DNA from: UPXZ01 sp964568675
Lineage (GTDB): Bacteria > Bacteroidota > Bacteroidia > Bacteroidales > Paludibacteraceae
DNA: 21,709 nucleotides
Direction of reading: 5' to 3'
Assembly: GCA_964568675.1 (NCBI GenBank)
Contig: CAZMQV010000057.1
Coordinates: forward strand, 1 to 21,709
Below are positions 7,800 through 16,873 of this stretch, in pieces. Numbering within the stretch: position 1 is the first letter of the stretch; every line of letters begins with the position of its first letter. The position numbers and the translations under genes are program-made. The notes under the pieces were generated by a model. The model was not told where the DNA came from. It worked only from the letters and a program-made list of their open reading frames with translations, and did not search any database.

Positions 7800-9644
7800 A
7801 TGAAAAACTTTGTGCTCACGCTCAGCCTATTAAGTTGCTTCGTTTTATTCTCATGCAACAAATCGGTCATCTCTTTTAGTAATTTCGCAGCAAAATCCGG
7901 CGAAAAATCAAACGCTTCGGTCGCAGCAGTGAAACTCATCGAACAGCTTCAAGCCCGCACCGACACCAGCCATACGGTGGTTAAATTCCCCAAAGGAAAG
8001 TATCATTTCTATGAAGAAGGCGCTTTTACACGCGAGTATTACATCTCCAACCACGACCAATCAAACCCCAAGAAAGTGGCATTTGCCTTGGAGAATCTAA
8101 AGAATATCACCATCGATGGGCAAGGTTCCGAATTTATATTCCATGGCCGAATGATTCCGGTAGCGATAATAAATTGTAAAAATATCAGGTTTAAAAACAT
8201 CTCCATCGATTTCGAAATACCTGCTTTGCGTCAGTTGAATGTGTTGGAAGTAAACAAAGAGCAAGGGGAGATTGTAGCTGAAATTATTCCAAAAGCCAAT
8301 TACCGAATCGAAAATGGCAAACTGATAGTGAAAGGTGAGGGATACGAAATGAAACCGGAGAGCGCGATGGGTTTTCGTCCCGACAAAAGACTTACCTACA
8401 TCCGCCGCGACATTAGTTTCAATCCGCAATCGGTGAGTGAAGTTGCCGCAGATAAACTGTTGATAAAAGGCTGGGAACAAGCTGCACACACATCTCCGGG
8501 CGAACGCTATGCGCTTCGTTCGTGGTATCGGCCTACTCCGGGCATATTCGTGAGCGAATCGGTAAACACAATTTTTGAAAATGTGAAAGTACACTATGCC
8601 GAAGGGATGGGATTGCTGGCTCAGATGAGCGTAAATATTACTCTCGACGGTTTCAGTGTGTGCCTGCGGGGCGACAACGACCCGCGCTACTTCACCACTC
8701 AGGCCGATGCTACCCATTTCTCGGCTTGCAAAGGTGTGATTATTTCGAAGAACGGGCTTTATGAAGGCATGGCCGACGACGCGATTAATGTACACGGCAC
8801 TTATCTGCGTGTAGTGAAACGCGTGAACAGCACCACACTTCAAGCAAGCTATATGCACCCGCAGGCCTGGGGTTTCAAATGGGGCGAAGTGGGCGACACC
8901 ACACAGTTTGTAGAGTCGGAAAAGATGGAACTTGTAGGCAAGCACATCAACACCATAAAATCAATTAAAGCCATTGACAAACCAACCGAGTTTGGAGCAA
9001 AAGTATTTGAAATAGAATTTAATAGCGAATTGCCAACCGGAATTTCGGAACAGGGAAAATATGGTATCGAAAATCTGACGTGGACTCCCGAAGTAGTTTT
9101 CGCTAACAACACCATCCGAAACAATCGGGCACGTGGCTCGTTGTTCAGCACTCCCAAGCGGGTAGTATGTGAGAATAACCTCTTTGACCATACGCATGGC
9201 ACTGCCATCCTGCTGTGTGGCGACTGCAACGGCTGGTATGAAACCGGAGCTTGCAGGGAGGTCATTATCCGAAACAACAAATTCATCAACGCGCTTACTG
9301 CCAACTATCAGTTTACCAATGCCATTATCTCCATTTATCCCGAAATTCCGAATCTGAAAGATCAAACTAAATACTTCCATTCGGGTGTAGTAATCGAAAA
9401 TAACAGTTTCGACACCTTCGACAAGCCAATACTTTATGCAAAGTCTATCGATGGCTTGATATTCAGAAACAACACCATCAAGTCGAACAAGGAGTTTAAA
9501 GCCTTCCATTGGAATAAACATCCATTTTTCTTCGAAAAGGCAAACAATATCCGAATTGAAAATAATAAGTTCGACTATCCGCTTTCTATAGAAAATGATA
9601 TTCGCATCGAGTTATCGGCAGATGACGCAGTTATACTCAAATAA
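7800..9644 (+). CDS. GH110 alpha-1,3-galactosidase-like lipoprotein
   Basis: A 614-residue secreted glycosidase. The family hydrolyses terminal alpha-1,3-linked galactose, as in blood group B antigen or linear alpha-Gal. Residues 1-19 are a lipoprotein signal with lipobox LFSC and C19 as the lipidated residue. The remainder has right-handed beta-helix character, with repeated NNxI/NNxF turns. Conserved patches include RGDNDPRYF, ADATHF, GMADDAINVHGTY and a Cys-rich LLCGDCNGWYETGACR segment. D303, D326 and D327 have the spacing of the three acidic residues that I recall being proposed as catalytic in characterised GH110 enzymes. The GH95 fucosidase gene follows after 55 bp, and the pair probably forms an operon. 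Whether it prefers branched or linear alpha-Gal cannot be told from sequence. Some family members act on marine galactans. Confidence 0.88.
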   Translation: MKNFVLTLSLLSCFVLFSCNKSVISFSNFAAKSGEKSNASVAAVKLIEQLQARTDTSHTVVKFPKGKYHFYEEGAFTREYYISNHDQSNPKKVAFALENLKNITIDGQGSEFIFHGRMIPVAIINCKNIRFKNISIDFEIPALRQLNVLEVNKEQGEIVAEIIPKANYRIENGKLIVKGEGYEMKPESAMGFRPDKRLTYIRRDISFNPQSVSEVAADKLLIKGWEQAAHTSPGERYALRSWYRPTPGIFVSESVNTIFENVKVHYAEGMGLLAQMSVNITLDGFSVCLRGDNDPRYFTTQADATHFSACKGVIISKNGLYEGMADDAINVHGTYLRVVKRVNSTTLQASYMHPQAWGFKWGEVGDTTQFVESEKMELVGKHINTIKSIKAIDKPTEFGAKVFEIEFNSELPTGISEQGKYGIENLTWTPEVVFANNTIRNNRARGSLFSTPKRVVCENNLFDHTHGTAILLCGDCNGWYETGACREVIIRNNKFINALTANYQFTNAIISIYPEIPNLKDQTKYFHSGVVIENNSFDTFDKPILYAKSIDGLIFRNNTIKSNKEFKAFHWNKHPFFFEKANNIRIENNKFDYPLSIENDIRIELSADDAVILK

Positions 9645-9699
9645 GCTTATTAGTATCGGCAAATCAAATTAGTACATTGAATTTATAAAAAAATAAATC

Positions 9700-12111
9700 A
9701 TGAAAAATTGGCTTTTATCCTTATTCATCACTGTAGCAACAATCAATACAGTTGCTCTCGCATCCTCCGGTAAAGAAGACCTGAATTTGAACTATTCCTC
9801 ACCGGCATCTATCTGGGAACAAACTTTACCGCTTGGCAACGGACGAATCGGGATGATGCCTAATGGCGGCGTGGAGAAAGAACAGATTGTGTTGAACGAT
9901 ATTACCATGTGGTCGGGCAGTGAAGATCCGCTTGCACTGAATCCCGATGCACTCGCATATTTGCCCAAGATACAGGAATTGCTGCTCGCGTCGAAAAACC
10001 TTGAAGCACAAAATTTGATGTATAAGTATTTCCGTTGTGGTGGACAAGGTTCTGCTTTTGGAAATGGCAAGAACGCTCCCTTTGGATGTTTTCAGATGTT
10101 GGCCGATCTGAGAATAAACCATAAATTTCTTCAGGAAGCCACTACTGAATCGTATCAGCGCAAGCTTTCGTTAAATAATGCAGTAGCATCCACACGCTTC
10201 GTAAAAGGCGGAACAAGCTACTCGCGCGAATACTTCGCTTCGCACAACGGCGATGTGTTGGTGATAAAGCTCGCTGCCGATAAGAAAGCCAACATATCAT
10301 TCGACTTAAAACTAAGCCGGCCTGAACGTGCGCGTATTTACCTCGAAGGAAATACAATCGTCATGGAAGGGCAGTTGAACGATGGCAACGAGGGAACAAA
10401 TGGCGTAAAATTTCTTACAAAACTGAGAATTGTGAATAAAGGCGGAAAACTAAATCCATTGGAAGGAGGATTGCAGGTAGAAAATGCCGATGAATCCGTC
10501 ATTATTATCTCCACCTCCACCGATATGCTCGACAAAAACTATAAAAGCACTGTTGGTAAATTGCTGGACGATGCCGTAAAAATGGCTTATCCCAAACTGA
10601 TGAAAGCGCATGTCGCTACTTATCAAAAGAAATTTAACCGCGTGGCTCTTAACTTAGGAAGCCAGGACAATAGCCGTTCTACGCATCAGCGCTTGGTGGA
10701 CTTTCAGAAAAATAATGATCCGGCACTCGCAGCGCTTTACTTTCAGTATGGTCGATACCTCATTATAAGCGGAACACGCGAAAACGGTTTGCCGCTGAAT
10801 TTGCAAGGACTTTGGGCTAACACGGTTCAGACACCCTGGAATGGCGATTATCATCTAAACATCAATGTTCAGATGAACTATTTCCCGGTGGAAGTGTGCA
10901 ACCTGTCGGAATTGCATGTGCCTTTGCTCGACTTCACAAAATCGCTTGTAGCTTCGGGCGAGGCAACAGCAAAAACATTTTACGGCGCTGACGGTTGGGT
11001 AGCACACATGATGAGCAATCCCTGGAAATACACCGCGCCGGGAGAGCATGCTTCGTGGGGAGCAACAAATACGGGTGGAGCCTGGCTTTGCGAACATCTG
11101 TGGGAGCATTACGCGTTTACAAAAGATATGGACTACCTGAAGTCAATCTATCCGACACTCGAAGGGGCTGCAAAGTTTTTCCTCAGTAGCATGATTCGTG
11201 AGCCCAAACACAATTGGTTGGTAACAGCGCCTTCGTCATCGCCCGAAAACTCATTTTATCTTCCGGGAAGCAAAGAGCCTGTTTATGTATGCGTGGGACC
11301 TACAATGGACACGCAAATCGTGCGCGAATTGTTTACCAATGTGCTCGCTGCAGCTAAGATATTGAATGTGGAGGATGAAACCACGGCGAAAATCCATGCT
11401 TCTTTGCCTCATCTACCTCCGATGCAAATAAGTCCGAATGGTTATCTTCAAGAGTGGCTTGAAGATTACGAAGAGGCTGAACCACGCCATCGACATGTTT
11501 CTCACTTGTATGGGCTTCATCCTTCGAACCAGATTTCGCCAAACTCAACACCCGAGCTGGCAGCCGCAGCTCGCGAAACGCTTAACCGACGTGGCGATGA
11601 AGGCACAGGATGGTCGCGAGCCTGGAAAGTGAATTTCTGGGCACGTTTGCACGATGGTAACCGGGCATACAAGCTTCTTAAAAGCCTATTGATACCTACT
11701 CATACCGAAGAAATGAAAAATAACGGCGGCGGTGGAACCTATCCGAATCTTTTTTGCGCGCATCCGCCTTTCCAGATTGATGGCAACTTCGGTGGTACTT
11801 CGGGAATTGCCGAAATGCTGATACAAAGTCAGGATGGCTACATTGAATTTCTACCCGCGCTCCCCGATGTGTGGAGCCAGGGAAACTTCAAAGGATTGCG
11901 TGTGCGGGGCGGTGCGGAAGTCGATGCCACGTGGAAAGATAAGAAACTGAGCACCATCACCCTCAGAGGAGTTGTGTCCGATAAATTTCGGATTAAACTC
12001 CCCTCAAACATCCGTGAAGTGAAGCTCAAAGGAAAAACGCTACATCAGGAAAACGGATTTATCTCCATAGAGCTGAAAAAAGGCGGGATACTGAATCTGA
12101 CCTTGTTATAA
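9700..12111 (+). CDS. GH95 alpha-L-fucosidase
   Basis: An 803-residue glycosidase whose family cleaves terminal alpha-1,2-linked L-fucose by inversion; a few members act on L-galactose. Residues 1-22 are a Sec signal peptide without lipobox, so it is probably periplasmic. The N-terminal beta domain contains the substrate-entry motif (PLGNGRIGMM...). The (alpha/alpha)6 barrel follows. Active-site residues known from the bifidobacterial AfcA enzyme are all visible: asparagines N387 and N389 in NINVQMNY, the acid E516 in SSSPENSF and D694 in QIDGNFGGTSG. A C-terminal beta domain ends the protein. It has no T9SS tail. It lies just downstream of the GH110 gene, so the two enzymes could act in sequence on the same glycan. 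Confidence 0.93.
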   Translation: MKNWLLSLFITVATINTVALASSGKEDLNLNYSSPASIWEQTLPLGNGRIGMMPNGGVEKEQIVLNDITMWSGSEDPLALNPDALAYLPKIQELLLASKNLEAQNLMYKYFRCGGQGSAFGNGKNAPFGCFQMLADLRINHKFLQEATTESYQRKLSLNNAVASTRFVKGGTSYSREYFASHNGDVLVIKLAADKKANISFDLKLSRPERARIYLEGNTIVMEGQLNDGNEGTNGVKFLTKLRIVNKGGKLNPLEGGLQVENADESVIIISTSTDMLDKNYKSTVGKLLDDAVKMAYPKLMKAHVATYQKKFNRVALNLGSQDNSRSTHQRLVDFQKNNDPALAALYFQYGRYLIISGTRENGLPLNLQGLWANTVQTPWNGDYHLNINVQMNYFPVEVCNLSELHVPLLDFTKSLVASGEATAKTFYGADGWVAHMMSNPWKYTAPGEHASWGATNTGGAWLCEHLWEHYAFTKDMDYLKSIYPTLEGAAKFFLSSMIREPKHNWLVTAPSSSPENSFYLPGSKEPVYVCVGPTMDTQIVRELFTNVLAAAKILNVEDETTAKIHASLPHLPPMQISPNGYLQEWLEDYEEAEPRHRHVSHLYGLHPSNQISPNSTPELAAAARETLNRRGDEGTGWSRAWKVNFWARLHDGNRAYKLLKSLLIPTHTEEMKNNGGGGTYPNLFCAHPPFQIDGNFGGTSGIAEMLIQSQDGYIEFLPALPDVWSQGNFKGLRVRGGAEVDATWKDKKLSTITLRGVVSDKFRIKLPSNIREVKLKGKTLHQENGFISIELKKGGILNLTLL

Positions 12112-12134
12112 TAGGGATTTTGGATAAAAGAATG

Positions 12135-12175
12135 AAAAAGCAGGTAGCTTACACGTGGTAAGCTACCTGCTTTTT
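12135..12175. terminator. Bidirectional intrinsic terminator
   Basis: Positions 12135-12152 and 12158-12175 form a perfect 18-bp inverted repeat with a 5-nt loop. The outer five pairs are A-T, so a T run follows the GC-rich stem on both strands. It sits between the convergent GH95 gene (plus) and the YD-repeat lipoprotein gene (minus) and can end transcription from both sides. Confidence 0.93.
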
Positions 12176-12196
12176 ATATGAGGATATCTTTGCTTT

Positions 12197-12994
12197 TTAG
12201 AAGTATTCGATAGCGCGTACAAATTTCTTCACTTCTTTGCCATTCACCAATTTTATTTTTTCGACCCAATTACCTTTGTTATCAAGTTTATAAGTGAAGC
12301 GCCAGATATCGGTTTTGGTACCAATGCTTGTATAGCGTTTTTCTTCGCTTATATTCCCCTTTTCATCGTAGGTGAAATCGATTTTAACAAAATTGCTTGC
12401 ATCCGGCTTGTAGTAGTAGTTTTCGATAAGTTTACTCTTTTCGTCATATTTGAAAGTGGCGTTCCATACCAGGCAGGCACTCGCGTTGTATTCACTGATT
12501 TCAGTACGGTTTCCTTTGTCGTCATACTGATAGGTGAACTTCATAAATTGGGTGCTATCGGGCAGATAAACCGTGTGCTCGGTTCGGTTTCCTTTTTCAT
12601 CATACTTGTAGCTGAAATGATACATCAGGCTGTCCTTCGCATTATACCAGTTTCTTTCCGTCCGTTTGCCCTCCCGGTCATAGGCGTAAGTTATTTTTGC
12701 GAGAAGGCTATCGCCCACCGACATCATTTTCTCTTCAATCAATTTACCGGACTTATCAAAAACCAAGTAAAAGTCATTTTCAGAATTTGTGTCAATGTCG
12801 CTACTATCATTGTGAAATTTACCGGTTTCATCGGGTATTTGTGTCGATGTTTGTTTCACCGATTTCACATTGCCGGTAAGCTGGTATGTAGCCAAATCAT
12901 TTGTTTCATTTTTGATTTTTCCGCAAGCGACAGTTATGATTGTGATCGAAAGCAGTATTGTAGCCAAAGATAAAAACTTGTTTTTTAAGATCAT
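12197..12994 (-). CDS. Lipoprotein with YD/RHS-like repeats, unknown function
   Basis: A 265-residue predicted lipoprotein. I choose the ATG at 12994 because a hydrophobic signal with lipobox ending at C24 (TVAC) begins there. A TAnnTTTG promoter element lies just upstream at 13024-13031. The alternative ATG at 13051 would be upstream of that promoter and would prefix an unnatural stretch. The mature part has about six repeats of roughly 26 residues, with the core YDEKGNRTE followed by a Tyr/Trp-rich strand. This resembles the YD repeats of RHS-type proteins and the short repeat lipoproteins common in Bacteroidota. No enzymatic motif is seen. It is transcribed towards the bidirectional terminator and lies downstream of the large T9SS protein gene, from which it seems to have its own promoter. 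Confidence 0.75.
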   Translation of the reverse strand: MILKNKFLSLATILLSITIITVACGKIKNETNDLATYQLTGNVKSVKQTSTQIPDETGKFHNDSSDIDTNSENDFYLVFDKSGKLIEEKMMSVGDSLLAKITYAYDREGKRTERNWYNAKDSLMYHFSYKYDEKGNRTEHTVYLPDSTQFMKFTYQYDDKGNRTEISEYNASACLVWNATFKYDEKSKLIENYYYKPDASNFVKIDFTYDEKGNISEEKRYTSIGTKTDIWRFTYKLDNKGNWVEKIKLVNGKEVKKFVRAIEYF

Positions 12995-13023
12995 AGCATT
13001 TCGTTTTTTAGAATAAATTTTTA

Positions 13024-13031
13024 CAAACATA
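13024..13031 (-). promoter_or_regulatory. -7 promoter element of the YD-repeat lipoprotein gene
   Basis: The minus strand reads TATGTTTG, matching TAnnTTTG. TTG-like sequences lie 17 to 21 bp upstream. The predicted transcript would start about 20 nt before the ATG at 12994, which supports that start codon. Confidence 0.55.
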
Positions 13032-13114
13032 CAAAAAAAAATGAAAAGCAATCAATATATGGCCTAAAAACTTGATTTTTTAGAGTTGGTATTAACTATA
13101 AATGAATAAAATTT

Positions 13115-15589
13115 TTACTTCTGGATGCAGACTGTTTGAGTTCCGATGATATTTTTATTATCACTTATCTGTAAAATATAAAAACCATTGGCAAGTGTCG
13201 TCGCGTCTAACTTATTTATCTGATAAGCCTGTAGATTTCCCAATTTATTATTCATAATTTCTTTACCATTCATTGACACAATTGAGACGGTGGTATTTGT
13301 TACCGCTTTATCAACTGAAAAATTTATGATATCGCGGGTAGGATTTGGAAATACGTTTACTCTGTTTTCCGGATTATCGCGATTAAAGATTGAATTAATA
13401 CCCGAAGTAGTTTTGGAGACGGTAACATCTATTTCATTAATCCGACAATGCACAACTCCCGATTGTGAGTTTTTAATCACTAATTTGAATTTGCTAATTG
13501 CCCATGTTTTCGAAAGTGGAATATAAAACTGCTCTAAATCCGGCACATTTAATGACTCCATTAACACATAATTTGTGCCATCGGTGCTTCCCCAAAGCTC
13601 AATGCCTTTCATGTGTCGGCTAGTGCCTCCACTAAGCTGAAACAGGAAACCGGTAACATTCTCAGTGCTGTTCATATTCACGGCAATGTAGTGTGGAAAA
13701 CTGGCAGTGCCACTTTGCCATGCAGAGTGCCAAAATGTTGCTTTGTTGTCATCAATTATGGTGCTTGCTCGTCCGTTTGTAGTACCTTCGCCAGTAGTTT
13801 CCTGCGAACTAAAACTCTCTATTGTCCATCCTTTTTTAGACACCAAGTTATTTGTAATATTTTTTATCGAGTCATTTTTAGCCTTCTCTTTTGCTACAGC
13901 CAAATCCACGCGTTCAAGAAATTTATTTAAGTCGAGCGATTCTACAACCGATTTGTCAGTTTGAAGAGGTATCTGAGAAGCATATTGTTTTTTGGCGTTG
14001 GCATATCCACCGGTTGACATGTAAAAATAATTCGGGATTTCGGAATTGGGCGATTTTCCCTGCTCAAAATCCACGCGCTGACCTGTGGCTCCATCTGTAT
14101 TTCCAAAATTTACCTGATTAAAACTAATCCATCGTCCGGGACTCAGTGGATTGGATGACTGTTCGTGAGCAAATGCGTTGTAGTAATAAGCATCACGCTT
14201 CACCTGGCCGTTTTGATATCCGTAGTTTTCGAGGAATGAATACCAGCTGTCGAAGTAACTAACTTTATTTGGCAGACGCAGCGTGGAGATGTATCTCCAC
14301 CCTTTTGCATTGTCGGAGTGAAACCAAGCTGAAACCAAAGTATTTCTGCGGTGTACGATGGAGTCGCTTCCCATTTTGTTTTTGAGCGTGTCATCATACT
14401 CTTCTAAGCGTGAGTTAGTAAGAAATTTTACCGGCACATTAGTTTTCCAATTGTTTCCAAAAACAAACGATTTTGTTCCCGTACCTTCGTTTCCAAATCT
14501 CGAAACGGTAGTTGCGGGATCGGCATCAACAGCGCCCGCTCTCTTATATTGGTCGAGCGTAGGGTCTTTGTCGGTATCTCCATCATCCCACATCGAGAAT
14601 ATAACACCACGTTCGGATGCTGAATTTGTTTGAATGCCCATGTAGCCTTGGAGAACTCCCAAACTCATATAATAGGTACTCAAAGCATCGCCACCCGGAG
14701 GTACTAAAATTTCCATGTAGCACCAGTCATATTTTTGACCAGCTTTGACGCTACCATCGGTAGATCGCCAACTGCTTAAGTGAACAGATGGCGATGAAAG
14801 GTAATTTGTGGCGTGTACATCGGCTGTTGTAGAAGTAAGTGATTTAAACCGGAAACCAACTATTTTTGTTGATGTGCTCGGCTGTTTCAGCGCTTTCATA
14901 CGGTATTTATAGAAGCCGGTTTTCGGAATAGTAACATTAAGAATAGTCAGTGTATCGTTTTTCCCTTTTCCGGTAACCGACAGGATTGACTTGTCGGTTG
15001 ACATGCCGGTATTATTGATATCAACAACTTCAAATTCGAATTGTTGCACAGTGTTGTTTGGTATATTTAGAATAATGTCAATATCATATTGCCCTAAAGT
15101 ATGATAAAGATACCAATTGAGCGTGGAAGACATGTTTGTCCAATTGTCTGAGATAGCTGTCAGTTTTAGCTTACCATCCGATCCGCGGTCTTCTTGAATA
15201 TTGATTCCAGATGTGGGTTGTCCTTCAATGGTTTCAGCGTATGCTTGTCCTCCCGACGACTTGATGGTTTTGAGGGTAGTTTTTGTTTCAAAAACAATTT
15301 GATGAACTTCCGAATACGTTTTATTTTTTGATTCGTCAACTAATTCCGCACGTAAGAAAACTTGCGAAACAGCTTTAAAGGCATACTCAGAGTTGGTAGC
15401 GTTGGGAATACTGTACCAGGCTTTGTTGTCAGATGAAGTTTGCCATTGAATGGAGGAATAAGTGCCGGATACTGATACGGAATTGGCACTTCCGCGAACA
15501 ACAGTTTTTACTGTTTGAGCAACACTGCTCGTACTATATGCCACAAAGAGCAGGAATAGTAAGGTTTGGAAGAATGTGATTTTTTTCAT
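13115..15589 (-). CDS. Secreted DUF5077/DUF3472/F5-8C protein with T9SS sorting domain
   Basis: An 824-residue secreted multidomain protein. In order it shows a signal peptide (about 1-25, ending SVAQ) and an Ig-like segment (about 26-100). A region resembling DUF5077 (about 115-255) is followed by a DUF3472-like domain (about 262-440, including YDWCYMEILVPPGGD and FSMWDDGDTDKDP). Residues 588-722 are an F5/8 type C (discoidin-like, often carbohydrate-binding) domain. Residues 745-824 form a type A T9SS sorting domain (VFPNPTRDIINF ... LANGFYILQI). Export through T9SS and anchoring or release at the cell surface is therefore likely. DUF3472 has no established activity that I know of; its partner domains suggest glycan binding or processing. 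The gene appears to be transcribed alone, with a TAATTTTG element upstream of the start. Confidence 0.85.
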   Translation of the reverse strand: MKKITFFQTLLFLLFVAYSTSSVAQTVKTVVRGSANSVSVSGTYSSIQWQTSSDNKAWYSIPNATNSEYAFKAVSQVFLRAELVDESKNKTYSEVHQIVFETKTTLKTIKSSGGQAYAETIEGQPTSGINIQEDRGSDGKLKLTAISDNWTNMSSTLNWYLYHTLGQYDIDIILNIPNNTVQQFEFEVVDINNTGMSTDKSILSVTGKGKNDTLTILNVTIPKTGFYKYRMKALKQPSTSTKIVGFRFKSLTSTTADVHATNYLSSPSVHLSSWRSTDGSVKAGQKYDWCYMEILVPPGGDALSTYYMSLGVLQGYMGIQTNSASERGVIFSMWDDGDTDKDPTLDQYKRAGAVDADPATTVSRFGNEGTGTKSFVFGNNWKTNVPVKFLTNSRLEEYDDTLKNKMGSDSIVHRRNTLVSAWFHSDNAKGWRYISTLRLPNKVSYFDSWYSFLENYGYQNGQVKRDAYYYNAFAHEQSSNPLSPGRWISFNQVNFGNTDGATGQRVDFEQGKSPNSEIPNYFYMSTGGYANAKKQYASQIPLQTDKSVVESLDLNKFLERVDLAVAKEKAKNDSIKNITNNLVSKKGWTIESFSSQETTGEGTTNGRASTIIDDNKATFWHSAWQSGTASFPHYIAVNMNSTENVTGFLFQLSGGTSRHMKGIELWGSTDGTNYVLMESLNVPDLEQFYIPLSKTWAISKFKLVIKNSQSGVVHCRINEIDVTVSKTTSGINSIFNRDNPENRVNVFPNPTRDIINFSVDKAVTNTTVSIVSMNGKEIMNNKLGNLQAYQINKLDATTLANGFYILQISDNKNIIGTQTVCIQK

Positions 15590-15611
15590 TTGAATAATTG
15601 ATATTTAATAG

Positions 15612-15619
15612 CAAAATTA
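15612..15619 (-). promoter_or_regulatory. -7 promoter element of the T9SS protein gene
   Basis: The minus strand reads TAATTTTG (TAnnTTTG). A TTTG lies at 15636-15639, 16 bp upstream, a little closer than usual. The start codon at 15589 is 22 bp downstream. Confidence 0.5.
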
Positions 15620-15639
15620 TAGAAAAAATAATTATCAAA

Positions 15640-16022
15640 TTGCTAATTGGTGAGATTTAACGTATGTTTTGAAGATTTACTGATATTCAGGCTGGTAAAT
15701 ACGAAAATTTTGACGCGCCTCCAGAAACTCAATCAAGCTTAGAAGAACACAAAATAGTTCGTCATTACGTGATTAATCACAAAAAAGCGTTTATGAATTG
15801 TTTGAAACAACACCCCTTTATGTATTGTGTAACTTGAATTTGTCGTGTATCTCTGAATTGTATTTAATGACGATAATTGTATTTTTTAGAAAGGGGAATG
15901 TAAAACTTTAGTTGAGGTTTTAGAAAAAAAAGCTAACTTTACACGCTCATTTGTATTCTGTTTGTTCTCAAAGATGATTCATTCACACCTCATCCGCTTG
16001 AAACTTATTTATAGGAATTGAG
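15640..16022. other. Intergenic region, nothing recognised
   Basis: About 380 bp of AT-rich sequence between the T9SS protein gene and the tRNA. I see no open frame of substance, no tandem repeat and no convincing terminator. Confidence 0.5.
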
Positions 16023-16094
16023 TACTCCCGCCGGGAATCGAACCCGGATCTACAGTTTAGGAAACTGCTATTCTATCCGTTGAACTACAGGAGC
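16023..16094 (-). tRNA. tRNA-Arg (anticodon CCU)
   Basis: The minus strand folds as a complete cloverleaf. The acceptor stem is GCTCCTG with CGGGAGT, with wobble pairs at positions 1 and 6. The D arm carries GTTCAACGGATAGAAT. The anticodon stem is GCAGT/ACTGT around the loop TTCCTAA, giving anticodon CCT. The T arm is CCGGG TTCGATT CCCGG. It decodes AGG. CCA is not encoded. A TAATTTTG promoter element lies at 16110-16117 on the same strand. Confidence 0.95.
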
Positions 16095-16109
16095 AGAAAA
16101 ATATGAATA

Positions 16110-16117
16110 CAAAATTA
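16110..16117 (-). promoter_or_regulatory. -7 promoter element of tRNA-Arg
   Basis: The minus strand reads TAATTTTG (TAnnTTTG), 15 bp upstream of the first tRNA base. No clear -33 TTTG is seen at the usual spacing. Confidence 0.45.
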
Positions 16118-16154
16118 CATTAATTTACTGAAAGAATAAAACTACAAGATTAAA

Positions 16155-16796
16155 ATGGCTAAAAATAAACCGAAATTCTATGTCGTTTGGGTAGGTGAAA
16201 CACCGGGTGTTTATCGCTCGTGGGACGATTGTAAACTTCAAACACAAGGTTTCCCGGAGGCAAAATACAAGGCTTTCCCTTCGTTGTTGATGGCCGAAAA
16301 TGCTTTTGCCGATGGTTGGGAGCAACATTACGGGAAGCCGGCTACGGATGTCGTTCAGGATAAGATGGATTTGGGTTTACCCTTCGCTGCCTTTATTCAG
16401 GAAAGCATTTGTGTGGATGCCGCATGTAGTGGCAATCCTGGGAAAATGGAGTACCGCGGCGTGGATTTGAAAACCGGATTGGAGATATTCCGTCAAGGAC
16501 CTTTCGAGCAGGGCACCAATAACATTGGCGAATTTCTCGCCATAGTTCATGCCCTGGCTTTGGTGAAAAACTATGAGCATCCCATCCCGATATACAGCGA
16601 CAGCAAAATAGCCATAGGATGGATAAGGGATAAAAGCTGCAGAACCAAGCTGGAACCCAACGCGAAGAATGCGCCGGTGTTTAATCTGGTGGCAAGAGCC
16701 GAGAAATGGCTTCGTGAAAACGAATATAAAAATAAGGTGTTGAAGTGGAAAACCGAAATATGGGGTGAGATACCTGCCGATTTCGGGCGTAAATAA
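16155..16796 (+). CDS. rnhA: Ribonuclease H with N-terminal viroplasmin domain
   Basis: A 213-residue RNase HI-type enzyme that would degrade the RNA strand of RNA-DNA hybrids such as replication primers and R-loops. Residues 6-55 form the small viroplasmin (caulimovirus P6-like) hybrid-binding domain, with the pattern YVVWVGETPGVYRSWDDCK. The catalytic domain starts near residue 84. All four metal-binding acids are visible: D88 (VDAACSGNPG), E126 (NNIGEF), D149 (YSDS) and D209 near the C-terminus (ADFGRK). This two-domain form is common in Bacteroidota. The thiolase gene follows 77 bp downstream on the same strand, and the tRNA gene lies divergently upstream. Confidence 0.92.
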   Translation: MAKNKPKFYVVWVGETPGVYRSWDDCKLQTQGFPEAKYKAFPSLLMAENAFADGWEQHYGKPATDVVQDKMDLGLPFAAFIQESICVDAACSGNPGKMEYRGVDLKTGLEIFRQGPFEQGTNNIGEFLAIVHALALVKNYEHPIPIYSDSKIAIGWIRDKSCRTKLEPNAKNAPVFNLVARAEKWLRENEYKNKVLKWKTEIWGEIPADFGRK

Positions 16797-16873
16797 GACT
16801 AAATATTGGAAATTTATTTGACTTTAACAATCCAGTTAAAACCCTCATTGAGAAATAAAAATAACTGTAGGCT

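Noticed and set aside
8097..8945. 282-residue minus-strand open frame
   Set aside because: It lies wholly inside the GH110 gene, in the opposite direction, and has no family features. The plus-strand frame carries all conserved motifs.
12995..13051. Upstream ATG for the YD-repeat lipoprotein
   Set aside because: It lies upstream of the TAnnTTTG promoter element and would put 19 residues before a standard lipoprotein signal.
13064..13083. Possible terminator after the T9SS protein gene
   Set aside because: The stem is seven pairs of almost only A-T around a 6-base loop, too weak to call.
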